Below, one piece after another: positions 19,238 through 29,520 of a stretch of DNA of 64,000 nucleotides. Source of the DNA: Oscillospiraceae bacterium (GTDB lineage: Bacteria > Bacillota > Clostridia > Oscillospirales > Acutalibacteraceae). Every line of letters begins with the position of its first letter. The stretch's first letter is position 1. The notes under the pieces are model-generated. The model saw only the letters and a program-made list of their open reading frames with translations, searched no databases and was not told where the DNA came from. Location: assembly GCA_015066225.1 (NCBI GenBank), contig SVOT01000001.1, positions 186,001 through 250,000 of the forward strand, written 5' to 3'. Made by a program: the position numbers and the translations under genes.

Positions 19238-19319
19238 ATATAATCGTTAAAAAGCGGAATATATTATAAAACATTTGCTTCGCATTTACAAGTATTATTT
19301 TAAAATACGGAGGTTACTT

Positions 19320-20402
19320 ATGAAAAAGTACAAAGTTGGTATTATCGGTGCAACAGGTATGGTTGGTCAGAGATTTGCACTTTTGCTTGCAGATCACCCG
19401 TGGTATGACGTAACAGTTCTTGCCGCCTCATCACGTTCTGCCGGTCAGAGCTACAAAGAGGCACTTGGCAACCGTTGGTGCATGGAAGAACCCACACCGG
19501 CAAAATATCTTGATATGACAGTTCTTGATGCAGAAAAAGACATTGAAAAAATTGCTTCTGAAGTTGATTTTGTTTTCTGCGCCGTTAACCTTTCAAAAGC
19601 AGAAACAAAAGAGCTTGAAGAAAAATATGCTAAGGCTGAATGTCCCGTTGTTTCCAACAACAGCGCACACAGAATGACTGCAGACGTTCCTATGGTTGTT
19701 CCGGAGCTTAACCCCGAGCATATTGAAGTCATTCATTCCCAGAGAAAGCGTCTCGGCACAAAAAGAGGCTTCATTGCAGTTAAGTCAAACTGCTCTTTGC
19801 AGTCTTACGTTCCCGCTCTCTTCCCTCTTCACGATAAATACACGGTTAAGGACGTTGTAGTTTGTACATATCAGGCAATCTCAGGCGCAGGCAAAACTTT
19901 TGAAAGATGGCCCGAAATGGTAGACAACGTTATCCCCTTTATCGGTGGTGAAGAAGAAAAGAGTGAGAAAGAGCCCCTCAAGCTCTGGGGTAAAATCGTT
20001 GGTGACGAAATTGTTTCTGCAACCGAGCCGCACTTTACAGCTCAGTGTATTCGTGTTCCCGTTTCCGACGGTCATATGGGTGCTGTTTTCGTAAGATTCG
20101 AAAACAAGCCTGAAAAAGAAGAAATGATTGAAATGTGGAAGAATTTCAAGGGCAGAGCACAGGAGCTCGACCTCCCCTCTGCTCCCAAGCAGTTCCTTCA
20201 CTATTTTGAAGAGGATAACATGCCTCAGACAAAGCTTCACAGAAACCTTGAAAACGGTATGGCTGTTTCTATTGGTCGTCTTCGTGAAGATACACAGTAT
20301 GATTATAAATTCGTATGCCTTGCACACAACACTCTTCGTGGTGCTGCGGGTGGTGCTGTTCTTCTTGCAGAGCTTCTTTGTGCAGAAGGCTATATGGATT
20401 AA
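19320..20402 (+). CDS. asd: Aspartate-semialdehyde dehydrogenase
   Basis: VGIIGATGMVGQRFALLL, KSNCSLQSYVPAL, QAISGAGK; GGAGG SD before ATG 19320. Confidence 0.95.
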   Translation: MKKYKVGIIGATGMVGQRFALLLADHPWYDVTVLAASSRSAGQSYKEALGNRWCMEEPTPAKYLDMTVLDAEKDIEKIASEVDFVFCAVNLSKAETKELEEKYAKAECPVVSNNSAHRMTADVPMVVPELNPEHIEVIHSQRKRLGTKRGFIAVKSNCSLQSYVPALFPLHDKYTVKDVVVCTYQAISGAGKTFERWPEMVDNVIPFIGGEEEKSEKEPLKLWGKIVGDEIVSATEPHFTAQCIRVPVSDGHMGAVFVRFENKPEKEEMIEMWKNFKGRAQELDLPSAPKQFLHYFEEDNMPQTKLHRNLENGMAVSIGRLREDTQYDYKFVCLAHNTLRGAAGGAVLLAELLCAEGYMD

Positions 20403-20413
20403 TAATATATTAA

Positions 20414-21319
20414 ATGGAGGTTTTCGCTGTGAAAAAACCGATTTTCACGGGTGCCGGTGTTGCAATTGTAACACCTTTTAAAGGCGAGGATTTAAAAATC
20501 AACTTCTCTCTTTTTGAGGAGATAATCGAAAACCAGATACAAAACGGAACAGATGCGATTGTAGTTTGCGGAACAACAGGTGAAAAATCCACACTTGTTT
20601 ACGATGAACACGTTGAAGCTATCCGTACAGCTGTACGTGTTACAAACGGCAGAATTCCTGTTATTGCAGGAACAGGCAGTAATGACACTGTTCATGCAGT
20701 AAAGCTCTCAAACGACGCTGAAAAATGCGGAGTTGACGGTCTTCTTATGGTAACCCCCTACTACAACAAAGCTTCTCAGGACGGACTTATAGAGTCATAT
20801 ACCTATATCGAAAAACGTGTTTCAACACCTATTATTCTTTATAACGTACCCTCAAGAACAGGGGTTAATATTAAACCTGAGACTTATCTTGAACTATCAA
20901 AGCTCCCGCTTATAAACGGTGCAAAGGAAGCCAGCGGTGATATATCTGCTTTTGCAAAAACCGTTGCACTTTGTGGTGATAATCTTAATTTTTATTCAGG
21001 TAACGATGACCAGATTACAGCCTTCACCGCTTTGGGGGCAAAAGGTGTTATTTCTGTTCTTTCAAACATAGCTCCGAAGCTTGCACATAATATTGCTATG
21101 CTGGGTATTGAAGGAAAAACCGAAGAAAGCGCAAAGCTGCAGCTTGAATATATTGATTTATGCAATGCTCTTTTCTGTGATGTTAATCCCATCCCCGTCA
21201 AAGCAGCTATGTGTATGATGGGAATTGACGTGGGAAGATGCAGAATGCCTCTTTCCCCTCTTAATGAAGCTAACACTAAGCTTCTTGAGTCTGTTCTAAA
21301 AAAACACAATATGATATAA
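20414..21319 (+). CDS. dapA: 4-hydroxy-tetrahydrodipicolinate synthase
   Basis: GTTGEKSTL, LYNVPSRTGVNI, NGAKEASGD; between asd and dapB. Confidence 0.95.
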   Translation: MEVFAVKKPIFTGAGVAIVTPFKGEDLKINFSLFEEIIENQIQNGTDAIVVCGTTGEKSTLVYDEHVEAIRTAVRVTNGRIPVIAGTGSNDTVHAVKLSNDAEKCGVDGLLMVTPYYNKASQDGLIESYTYIEKRVSTPIILYNVPSRTGVNIKPETYLELSKLPLINGAKEASGDISAFAKTVALCGDNLNFYSGNDDQITAFTALGAKGVISVLSNIAPKLAHNIAMLGIEGKTEESAKLQLEYIDLCNALFCDVNPIPVKAAMCMMGIDVGRCRMPLSPLNEANTKLLESVLKKHNMI

Positions 21320-21372
21320 TTTGCGGGACGGATTTTTCCGTCCCATAACACTAAATAAAGGAAGTAAATTTT

Positions 21373-22125
21373 ATGACAAGAATACTTTTAAGCGGTTGTT
21401 GCGGCAAAATGGGCAGAAATGTCATTAGCATCGTTAACGAACGCAAGGATTGCGAAATAGTTGCAGGCATAGATATTGTTGATGACTCATCAATCGGTTT
21501 TCCAATTTTCCAAAGCTACGACGAGGTAGAGATCAAAGCAGACGTAATTATAGATTTTTCCAACCCCTCTTTACTTCCCGATATGCTTTCTTTTGCCGAA
21601 AAGAATAACACTGCCGTTGTTCTTGCAACAACCGGTCTTAACGAAGAACAAATTAAAAGTGTTGAAAACGTCTCTGAAAAGGTTCCCGTATTTTTTTCAT
21701 ACAATATGTCAATCGGTGTTAGCCTTCTTTGTGAAATATCAAAAACAGTTGCAAAGGTACTGGGAAATGGTTTTGACGTTGAAATTATCGAAGCTCACCA
21801 CAACAAAAAAATTGACGCACCAAGCGGTACGGCAATAATGTTAGGTAATGCTGTTAAAGAAGAACTTCCCGACCACTACTTTGAATATGACCGTTTTTCA
21901 AAAAGGCAAAAAAGAGAAGCAAATGAAATCGGCATTCATTCAATTCGCGGTGGCACAATAGTTGGCGAACATCAGGTTGTTTTCGCGGGAAACGACGAGA
22001 TATTAACCTTGAGCCACAGTGCTCGTTCAAGAGCAATTTTTGCGACAGGTGCAGTTAATGCCGCTGTTTTCATCGCAGAAAAAGAAAACGGTATGTTCAA
22101 TATGTCAGATTTAATAAACGGATAA
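21373..22125 (+). CDS. dapB: 4-hydroxy-tetrahydrodipicolinate reductase
   Basis: GCCGKMGRNV, EAHHNKKIDAPSGTA, GEHQVVFAG. Confidence 0.95.
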   Translation: MTRILLSGCCGKMGRNVISIVNERKDCEIVAGIDIVDDSSIGFPIFQSYDEVEIKADVIIDFSNPSLLPDMLSFAEKNNTAVVLATTGLNEEQIKSVENVSEKVPVFFSYNMSIGVSLLCEISKTVAKVLGNGFDVEIIEAHHNKKIDAPSGTAIMLGNAVKEELPDHYFEYDRFSKRQKREANEIGIHSIRGGTIVGEHQVVFAGNDEILTLSHSARSRAIFATGAVNAAVFIAEKENGMFNMSDLING

Positions 22126-22126
22126 A

Positions 22127-22161
22127 TTAAGCGGTAGATACAGTTGTATCTACCGCTTAAT
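22127..22161. terminator. Bidirectional terminator TAAGCGGTAGATACA-GT-TGTATCTACCGCTTA
   Basis: 15-bp perfect inverted repeat between convergent dapB and pcrA. Confidence 0.85.
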
Positions 22162-22163
22162 TT

Positions 22164-24584
22164 TTAAAGCTTTGTAAGCTTTGCCATTTTCGCCATTATT
22201 TTTTTTGTTCCGCAAGAATCAAAAGCAATTTCAAGCACCATATCGCCACCAACAGCATTAGCGCCAATAATCAAGCCCTGACCAAAGGTTTTATGCTCTA
22301 CCCTGTCACCAACCTTGAAATCAAGGTTGACTGCGGATTTTGAAGTCGAAGCAGGTTTTGAACCTGAGAACCCACCAAATCCTGAGAACCCGCTTGAGGT
22401 TGCAGTTTTTTTGGGTGCTCCTGCCCTGTTACCAACGCTTGAAGCTGAATAGGTACGTGTATTGCTACCGTAACCACCAAAACTATTAACAGGTTGTTTC
22501 TTTTCTGTTTCTGTTAATTCCTCGGGTATCTCCGCAAGAAATCTTGAAGGTCTTGTAAAGTTTGTATTACCGTAAATCATTCTGGAGTGTGCATTAGTTA
22601 TATATAACTTTTCCTTTGCACGCGTTATACCAACGTAACAAAGACGACGCTCCTCCTCCAGCTCACTCGGGTCATACATTACTTGGTTACCGGGGAAAAG
22701 CCCCTCCTCCATACCAACAATGAAAACAACCGGGAATTCCAGTCCTTTTGCAGAATGAAGCGTCATAAGAACAACAACCTCATCCTTTTCATCAAGATTG
22801 TCGAGATCGGTTGTTAACGCAATCTCTTCCAAAAAGCCGCTGAGAGAAGCTTCTTCACCGTTATTATCCATATAATCAACTAATCCGTTAAGAAGCTCAA
22901 AAACGTCAGATTTGCGTTCTTCTGCTGTTTCTCTGTCAGCGTCAAGTGACTCCATATATCCGCTGTCATTGATAACATCAATAAAGAACTCTTTAATATC
23001 CTTTTCTTCTAACGAAGCGGCAAAGCCTTTAATTAACGTGGCAAATTCCATTAATTTTGATGCACTTCGGGAAAGAATGGGGTACTCATTGGCGTTAGAG
23101 ATAACTTCAAATAAACTAAGACCCAAGCTGTCTGCAATCTGCATAGCATTATTAATCGTTGTGTCACCAATTCCCCTTTTAGGTTCATTAATAATTCGTT
23201 TTAATCTTACGGTATCAGAGGGATTTGTTATAACAGACAAATAAGCCATTACGTCTTTAATATGCTTTCTGTCATAGAACTTAAATCCACCGATGACCTT
23301 ATATTTTATTCTGCCGTTTGTAAGAGCATTTTCAATGCTCCTTGATTGGTTATTTGTTCTGTATAAAATAGCAATGTCCGAGGGCTTGTACTTACTTGAA
23401 ACGTTAATAAAATTATATATTTCATCAGCTACAAAGCGACCCTCTTCACGCTCATCTGCCAGGGTGCGGACCTTAATTTTGTCACCGCCATCCTTCTCTG
23501 TCCAGAGAGTTTTACCCTTTCTGCCCCTGTTATTTTTAATAACGGCATTAGCGGCATCGAGAATAACAGAAGTTGAGCGGTAGTTTTGCTCAAGTCTTAT
23601 AACCTTTGTATCATCATACTGATTCTCGAAAGAAAGAATATTCTCGATTGTAGCACCTCTGAACTTATAGATACTCTGGTCATCGTCACCAACAACACAA
23701 ATATTGTTGTATCCGCCTGCAAGAAGAGAAGTGAAAATATATTGCGCGTGGTTAGTGTCCTGATACTCATCAACCATAACGTATCTGAATTTTCTCTGAT
23801 AATACTCCAGTATATCGGGATTTTCTTTCAAAAGCTTTACGGCATTGACAATAATATCATCAAAATCCATTGCATCAGCTTTTTTCAGGCGTTCCTCGTA
23901 TTTATAATATGCCTGAGCAATCAGTTTTTTATTAACATCAAAGGGTGTTAAAGAATTTTCGTAATCCTCAGGCGTCATTAAAGAATCTTTTGCCTTGCTG
24001 ATTTCTGATAAAACAAGCTTCGGAGGCAATCTTTTTTCATCAATGTCAAGAGAACGCAAAACATCCTTCATAACTCTTCTTGAATCATCTGTATCATAAA
24101 TAGTAAAATGCTTTGAAAAACCGATTCTGTCGCAATCACGGCGAAGAATACGAACACAGCAGGAGTGAAAGGTGCTTGCCCATACATCATTACCTTTTTC
24201 ACCAAGCATTGCTTCAAGTCGTGCTTTCAACTCGTTAGCGGCTTTATTCGTAAATGTTATAGCAAGAATCTGCCATGGTGCAGGAACATCTACCCCAAGC
24301 ATTCTTTCAAGGTCTGCAGAAAGCTCGCCGCCGTTTTCAATATAATTACGCAAAACCTCTTCATCATTAAAGCTTGGCACTCTGTACGAAAAATCAGAGT
24401 TATAAGCATTACCGTATTTTATCAGATACGCTATTCGGTTAACAAGAACCGTTGTTTTACCGCTACCGGCACCGGCAAGAATAAGAACGGCGCCATTCAC
24501 GGTAAAAACAGCTTCTTTTTGCATATCATTCATTCTTGAAAACTCTTTTTCAATCAGTTTTCTTCTTAATTCGTAGAAACCCAT
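22164..24584 (-). CDS. pcrA: UvrD/PcrA-type ATP-dependent DNA helicase
   Basis: LILAGAGSGKTTVL, ITFTNKAANELKAR, VDEYQDTN, VGDDDQSIYKFRGA, EEERRLCYVGITRAK. Confidence 0.95.
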   Translation of the reverse strand: MGFYELRRKLIEKEFSRMNDMQKEAVFTVNGAVLILAGAGSGKTTVLVNRIAYLIKYGNAYNSDFSYRVPSFNDEEVLRNYIENGGELSADLERMLGVDVPAPWQILAITFTNKAANELKARLEAMLGEKGNDVWASTFHSCCVRILRRDCDRIGFSKHFTIYDTDDSRRVMKDVLRSLDIDEKRLPPKLVLSEISKAKDSLMTPEDYENSLTPFDVNKKLIAQAYYKYEERLKKADAMDFDDIIVNAVKLLKENPDILEYYQRKFRYVMVDEYQDTNHAQYIFTSLLAGGYNNICVVGDDDQSIYKFRGATIENILSFENQYDDTKVIRLEQNYRSTSVILDAANAVIKNNRGRKGKTLWTEKDGGDKIKVRTLADEREEGRFVADEIYNFINVSSKYKPSDIAILYRTNNQSRSIENALTNGRIKYKVIGGFKFYDRKHIKDVMAYLSVITNPSDTVRLKRIINEPKRGIGDTTINNAMQIADSLGLSLFEVISNANEYPILSRSASKLMEFATLIKGFAASLEEKDIKEFFIDVINDSGYMESLDADRETAEERKSDVFELLNGLVDYMDNNGEEASLSGFLEEIALTTDLDNLDEKDEVVVLMTLHSAKGLEFPVVFIVGMEEGLFPGNQVMYDPSELEEERRLCYVGITRAKEKLYITNAHSRMIYGNTNFTRPSRFLAEIPEELTETEKKQPVNSFGGYGSNTRTYSASSVGNRAGAPKKTATSSGFSGFGGFSGSKPASTSKSAVNLDFKVGDRVEHKTFGQGLIIGANAVGGDMVLEIAFDSCGTKKIMAKMAKLTKL

Positions 24585-24585
24585 A

Positions 24586-25146
24586 TCAATTATTTATTAA
24601 TATCCTTTCAATTTGTGAAAAAGTCGTTTTTAACGTTTGGGATAATTCAAATAAAGATGCATAAACTGTGTATCTTAACAACGGCTGTTGCTCAACGCCG
24701 CTAATACAATCCTTGATTTTCTTCTGAATGTAAAAAGATGTGTTTGAGGTAACACTCAAACTCTCGGAACACTCATTTAAAACCTGTTTTTTATTTTTAA
24801 AATCCACTAAAGATGACAACAGCCTTTCTTGCCGTTTTAAAATATCTGCTAAAAGACCGTTGGTTTTTCTGACATCATACCAGAATAGTGAAGAAAACTC
24901 ACTGATAACTCTGATACAATGCATCTGCTCAGTCAGACAATCAGCAATAACATAAATATCATCACGGGATATAGGGGTAATAAATTCGTTACACAGCTGA
25001 TAATTTAATTCTTTCTTTAAAGAAAAAAAGGTCATTCTGCTAAACTCAATGTTTCTGTTGTTTAAAACGTCAGAAAATGCCTTTGAAACGTCATTTGATA
25101 AATCATTTAACATCTTGAAATAGTTATAAGATTTCTTCAAATACAC
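24586..25146 (-). CDS. DUF47/PhoU-like helical protein
   Basis: FITPISRDDIYVIADCLTEQMHCIRVI resembles the DUF47 signature. Confidence 0.55.
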   Translation of the reverse strand: MYLKKSYNYFKMLNDLSNDVSKAFSDVLNNRNIEFSRMTFFSLKKELNYQLCNEFITPISRDDIYVIADCLTEQMHCIRVISEFSSLFWYDVRKTNGLLADILKRQERLLSSLVDFKNKKQVLNECSESLSVTSNTSFYIQKKIKDCISGVEQQPLLRYTVYASLFELSQTLKTTFSQIERILINN

Positions 25147-25147
25147 C

Positions 25148-25678
25148 TCATAAATTATATAAACTTTTACCCGTTGAATCTATTGCAACAATAACAGGAA
25201 AATCCCTGATTATTAATTTCTTAACCGATTCACATCCAAGATGTGGGAAAGCAACAACCTCACAGGATTCAACACAGCAAGAATACAACGCACCGGCTCC
25301 GCCGATTGCGGCAAAATAAACACATTTATTCTTGATTATGGCATCATAAACGTCTTTGTTGCGGTCGCCTTTACCAATCATTGCCTTTAATCCCAAGGAA
25401 AGTAGCTGTGGGGCAAATACATCCATTCGCGAAGACGTTGTAGGACCAATGCTGCCAACAGCCAAGCCATTCTTTGCAGGAGTGGGTCCGGCATAATAAA
25501 TCACAGTATTTTTGATATCAAAAGGAAGGCTCTCGCCTTCCTTTATCAAATTAATGAAATTCTTATGAGCAGCATCTCTTGCGGTGTATATAGCACCGGA
25601 TAAATAAACCTTGTCACCTGCTGAAAGCGTTTGTGCCCATTCATTAATATTATTTGTATCTAAAAAATATTCACTCAA
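25148..25678 (-). CDS. Fe-S fumarate hydratase/tartrate dehydratase beta-subunit-like protein
   Basis: LSGAIYTARDAAHK, YYAGPTPAKNGLAVGSIGPTTSSRMD, MIGKGDRN motifs. Confidence 0.85.
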   Translation of the reverse strand: MSEYFLDTNNINEWAQTLSAGDKVYLSGAIYTARDAAHKNFINLIKEGESLPFDIKNTVIYYAGPTPAKNGLAVGSIGPTTSSRMDVFAPQLLSLGLKAMIGKGDRNKDVYDAIIKNKCVYFAAIGGAGALYSCCVESCEVVAFPHLGCESVKKLIIRDFPVIVAIDSTGKSLYNL

Positions 25679-26415
25679 TATTCATCATCGCCTAAATCAG
25701 ATTCTTCCGAAACAGAAACTTCACTTGAAACAACTGCCGTTGGTAATATTTTTTCTGTATAGCCTGTATCAGAAATTAGCGCCTGAGCCGTTTTGCTCAT
25801 ATCACCGGTAAGCACTTTAATACGCAATTCAACCTCTTCAACAGATTTAGTGAAGTTCCTTGCTATTTCACCGATACCTGCAGAAAGATCATCAATCTTA
25901 ATAGCAGTCTCACCGATTGCTTCATAAACAGACTTTGTAACGTCATTAGCTCTTTCGCGCGCAGCTTCAACAAGCTCTTCCGAGTGCGCTCTGGCGTCAA
26001 GCATAGCAACACCCACCTGTCTTTCAAGGTCGCGTTTTTTGTCAAGCTCAGCAACAAGTCGTAAATTCTCAGCCTTGAGTGCATCAATTTCTTCTTGTGC
26101 ACCCTCATTAGCCTCGGCCTTAGAAACACGTTGTGTCAACTCAGTAATTAAATCGTCCTTATCACTCAAAGAACTCTCCAAATTAACAATTTCGGCATTA
26201 AGAGAAGCGTTTTCTGAACGCAATTTACTCAAATCATCAAGCTCATTCTGAAGCTGAGTAAGTTGGGCTGCGAGCTGAGTTTTTTCAGCATTCATTGTCG
26301 CTAAAGCTCTTTCGAGATTACTTTTTTCTGAGAGGACGTTTTCGATAAAACTCATAACGTCGTCTTTTTTAAAGCCACCAAAGGCTGAGGTTCTGAACAA
26401 AACATCATTAGCCAT
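25675..26415 (-). CDS. DivIVA-like coiled-coil protein
   Basis: N-terminal FRTSAFGGFKKDDVMSFIENVL followed by a long coiled coil. Confidence 0.6.
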   Translation of the reverse strand: MANDVLFRTSAFGGFKKDDVMSFIENVLSEKSNLERALATMNAEKTQLAAQLTQLQNELDDLSKLRSENASLNAEIVNLESSLSDKDDLITELTQRVSKAEANEGAQEEIDALKAENLRLVAELDKKRDLERQVGVAMLDARAHSEELVEAARERANDVTKSVYEAIGETAIKIDDLSAGIGEIARNFTKSVEEVELRIKVLTGDMSKTAQALISDTGYTEKILPTAVVSSEVSVSEESDLGDDEY

Positions 26416-26551
26416 ACTTTAACCCCCATTTTTAACTCTAATAAGTATAGCAGATAAATTATCATAAAACAACAAAAATTTGTTTTTTTTATTTATTTTT
26501 GAGACAATGTGTAGTATAATCTAATAAAAAACAAGTAAAGGTTGTGAACGT

Positions 26552-27499
26552 ATGAAAAAAACAACAAAGCTTCTTTTAGGCGGTGCAGGACTTTTCGCTG
26601 GAATAGGCACTGTAATGAACACAATGGTTTTAACACGTGTTTCAAAAAAAATCAGTGATAAAAACCATGAGCTTGAAGAAAAAAAGAATCCCCGTGACCC
26701 TTCTGCACCCAAAGAAATACTCAGAGCTGAGGGCGATGCTTGGTTAGATTCAAAACAACACAGCCACATTGTAATACAGAACAGTGAAAACAAACCTATA
26801 CACGGTTACATAGTAAAAGCAAATGAGCCCTCGGATAAATGGCTTATCTGCATACACGGCTACACAAGCTCACCTAAAGGTATGGGTAGTTACGCTCTTC
26901 ATTACCATAACCGTGGCTACAACGTATTGCTTCCCTGTCTGAGGGGTCATGACATCAGCGAACACCGTTCCATTTCTATGGGTTGGCTCGACAGACTTGA
27001 TATCCTTGATTGGATAAAATATCTGATTGACATTTACGGCGATATTCAGATTGTTTTGCACGGCGTTTCAATGGGCGCCGCAACAGTTATGATGACTACA
27101 GGCGAAGATCTCCCGAAAAATGTTAAGTGTGCAGTTGCTGATTGTGGTTTTTCTTCTGTGTGGGATGAATTTAAAAACGAAATGAAAGAAACCTACCATG
27201 TACCTGCATTCCCTGTTCTTTATGCAGGCGACCTGGCAACAAGAGTAATAGCAGGATACGGTTTCAAAGAGGCCTCCAGTCTCAAGCAGGTTGCAAAATC
27301 AAAAACACCCACCATTTTCATACACGGTGAAAAGGATTTATTTGTTCCGTACAGAATGCTTGATCTCAACTACAATGCTGCTGCGTGTGAAAAAGAAAAA
27401 CTCTCAATTCCTGATGCAGAGCACGCTGAAGCACACCTTGTTCACCCCGAATTATACTGGGAAAATACATTCAGATTTGTTGAAAAATACGTCAAATAA
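26552..27499 (+). CDS. Alpha/beta hydrolase, membrane-anchored
   Basis: ICIHGYTSSPKGM, HGVSMGAAT nucleophile elbow, HGEKDLFVP, HAEAH. Confidence 0.85.
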   Translation: MKKTTKLLLGGAGLFAGIGTVMNTMVLTRVSKKISDKNHELEEKKNPRDPSAPKEILRAEGDAWLDSKQHSHIVIQNSENKPIHGYIVKANEPSDKWLICIHGYTSSPKGMGSYALHYHNRGYNVLLPCLRGHDISEHRSISMGWLDRLDILDWIKYLIDIYGDIQIVLHGVSMGAATVMMTTGEDLPKNVKCAVADCGFSSVWDEFKNEMKETYHVPAFPVLYAGDLATRVIAGYGFKEASSLKQVAKSKTPTIFIHGEKDLFVPYRMLDLNYNAAACEKEKLSIPDAEHAEAHLVHPELYWENTFRFVEKYVK

Positions 27500-27511
27500 A
27501 TTTCTTTAATC

Positions 27512-27540
27512 AACTCCCCGTATTTATGGGGAGTTTTTTT
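27512..27540 (+). terminator. Terminator AACTCCCC-GTATTTAT-GGGGAGTTTTTTT
   Basis: Perfect stem plus T-run. Confidence 0.85.
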
Positions 27541-27579
27541 ATATAATAGTACTAAAATTATATAATTTTGAAAAATCAG

Positions 27580-27608
27580 TTGAATTTAGCTAAAAATTGG
27601 TGTATTAT
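27580..27608 (+). promoter_or_regulatory. Predicted promoter (TTGAAT-17-TATTAT) for pckG
   Basis: Near-consensus hexamers, 17-bp spacer. Confidence 0.5.
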
Positions 27609-27660
27609 GGTAACGATTACAGAATAGGTAATTTTGGACAAATTTTAGGAGGTTTTTGTT

Positions 27661-29439
27661 ATGGCATTAACTACAAACAAGAGCGTTCTCTCCTGGATCG
27701 ATGAAAAGGTTGAACTTGTAAAACCCGACAACATCGTTTGGATCGACGGCTCAAAAGAACAGATCGAGGAGCTCAGAGCAACTGCTTGCTCAACAGGCGA
27801 ACTCATCAAACTTAATCAGGAACTTCTCCCCGACTGCTATCTTCACAGAACTGCAGTAAACGACGTTGCTCGTGTTGAAGGCAGAACATTCATTTGTGCA
27901 AGCACAAAAGAAGAAGCCGGCCCCACAAACAACTGGATGGAACCTTCAGAAGCATATAAAATGCTTTACGACATTGCTCGCGACAGCTACAAGGGCAGAA
28001 CAATGTACGTTATCCCCTATTCTATGGGTCCTGTTGGCTCTCCTTTCGCAAAAGTCGGTATCGAGCTTACTGACTCAATCTACGTTGTTCTTAACATGGT
28101 TATCATGACAAGAGTCGGCAAAGACGTTCTCGAGGTTCTCGGCGACAGCAACGATTGGGTACGTGGTCTTCACTGCCGTTGTGACATTGACGAGGAAAAG
28201 AGATACATCTGCCAGTTCCCTCAGGATAACACAATTATTTCTGTTAACTCCGGCTACGGCGGAAACGTTCTTCTCGGTAAAAAATGCTTCGCACTTCGTA
28301 TTGCTTCTTACCAGGGTTGGAAAGAAGGCTGGCAGGCAGAGCACATGCTCATCCTCGGTATTGAAAATCCCCAGGGCGAAGTTAAATATATCTGTGCAGC
28401 TTTCCCCTCAGCTTGCGGCAAAACAAACCTTGCTATGCTTATTCCTCCGGAGCTTTACAAGGAAAAGGGCTATAAAGTATGGTGTGTCGGTGACGATATT
28501 TCCTGGATCCGCAAAGGTCCCGACGGAAGACTTTACGCTATTAACCCTGAAAACGGTTTCTTTGGTGTTGCTCCCGGTACTAACGTAAAATCCAACCCCA
28601 ACGCTCTTGCTTCCACAAAGAAAGGCACAATTTTCACAAACGTTGCTCACAACCTTGATGACAACACAGTTTGGTGGGAAGGTCTTGATAAAAATCCCCC
28701 TGCAAATGCAGTTGAATGGAAGGGTAACCCCTGGAATGGCCAGGAAAGTGAAGAAAAAGGCGCACATCCCAACAGCCGTTTCACAGCTCCTGCTGTAAAC
28801 TGTCCTTGCCTCAGCCCCGAATTTGAGAACCCCAACGGTGTTCCGATTTCAGCAATCGTATTCGGCGGCAGACGTGCAAAGCTTGCACCCCTCGTTTATC
28901 AGTCACGTGACTGGAACCACGGTGTATTCGTAGGTTCAATTATGGCTTCCGAAACAACAGCTGCAGCTGCAGGTGCAGTTGGTGTTGTTCGTCGTGATCC
29001 CATGGCTATGCTTCCCTTCTGCGGCTACAATATGGCTGACTACTGGCAGCATTGGATTGACATCGGTGCAACTCTTGATCCCGAAAAAGCACCCAAAATT
29101 TTCAACGTTAACTGGTTCCGTAAGGATGACGAAGGCAACTTTATGTGGCCCGGCTTCGGTGATAACCTTCGTGTACTTGAATGGATTATCAACCGTTGTG
29201 AAGGCAAGGTAGATGCTAAGGATACAGAAATCGGCTATATCCCCTACGCTAAAGACATCAATATTGAAGGTCTTGAGGGCGAAGTATCTCTCGAATCTCT
29301 CGAAAGCATCCTTGAAGTTGAAAAAGAGCTCTGGCAGGAGGATGCAAAGGGCATCGAAGAATTCTACGCTAAATTCGGCGATAAAATCCCTGCTGTTCTT
29401 GCAGAGGAACTTGCTACACTCAAGAAAAACGTTCAGTAA
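27661..29439 (+). CDS. pckG: Phosphoenolpyruvate carboxykinase (GTP)
   Basis: FPSACGKTNLAML, VGDDISWIRKGPDGRLYAINPENGFFGVAPGT, SETTAAAAG. Confidence 0.97.
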   Translation: MALTTNKSVLSWIDEKVELVKPDNIVWIDGSKEQIEELRATACSTGELIKLNQELLPDCYLHRTAVNDVARVEGRTFICASTKEEAGPTNNWMEPSEAYKMLYDIARDSYKGRTMYVIPYSMGPVGSPFAKVGIELTDSIYVVLNMVIMTRVGKDVLEVLGDSNDWVRGLHCRCDIDEEKRYICQFPQDNTIISVNSGYGGNVLLGKKCFALRIASYQGWKEGWQAEHMLILGIENPQGEVKYICAAFPSACGKTNLAMLIPPELYKEKGYKVWCVGDDISWIRKGPDGRLYAINPENGFFGVAPGTNVKSNPNALASTKKGTIFTNVAHNLDDNTVWWEGLDKNPPANAVEWKGNPWNGQESEEKGAHPNSRFTAPAVNCPCLSPEFENPNGVPISAIVFGGRRAKLAPLVYQSRDWNHGVFVGSIMASETTAAAAGAVGVVRRDPMAMLPFCGYNMADYWQHWIDIGATLDPEKAPKIFNVNWFRKDDEGNFMWPGFGDNLRVLEWIINRCEGKVDAKDTEIGYIPYAKDINIEGLEGEVSLESLESILEVEKELWQEDAKGIEEFYAKFGDKIPAVLAEELATLKKNVQ

Positions 29440-29447
29440 TTAAACAG

Positions 29448-29482
29448 TTATAAAGGGTTGTGCTTCGGTACAGCCCTTATAA
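29448..29482 (+). terminator. Hairpin TTATAAAGGGTTGTGCTTCGGTACAGCCCTTATAA between pckG and DHDPS-family gene
   Basis: Imperfect inverted repeat; short T-rich tail only. Confidence 0.5.
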
Positions 29483-29520
29483 ACTTTATAAAAAATCATT
29501 ACAGAAAGAAGTCGTTCTAA

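Noticed and set aside
19178-19320. preQ1 or lysine riboswitch between queA and asd
   Set aside because: No recognisable aptamer core or stem arrangement; only a plausible promoter was seen.
28075-28835. Antisense/out-of-frame ORFs in pckG
   Set aside because: Shadow ORFs of a strongly conserved gene with biased codon use.
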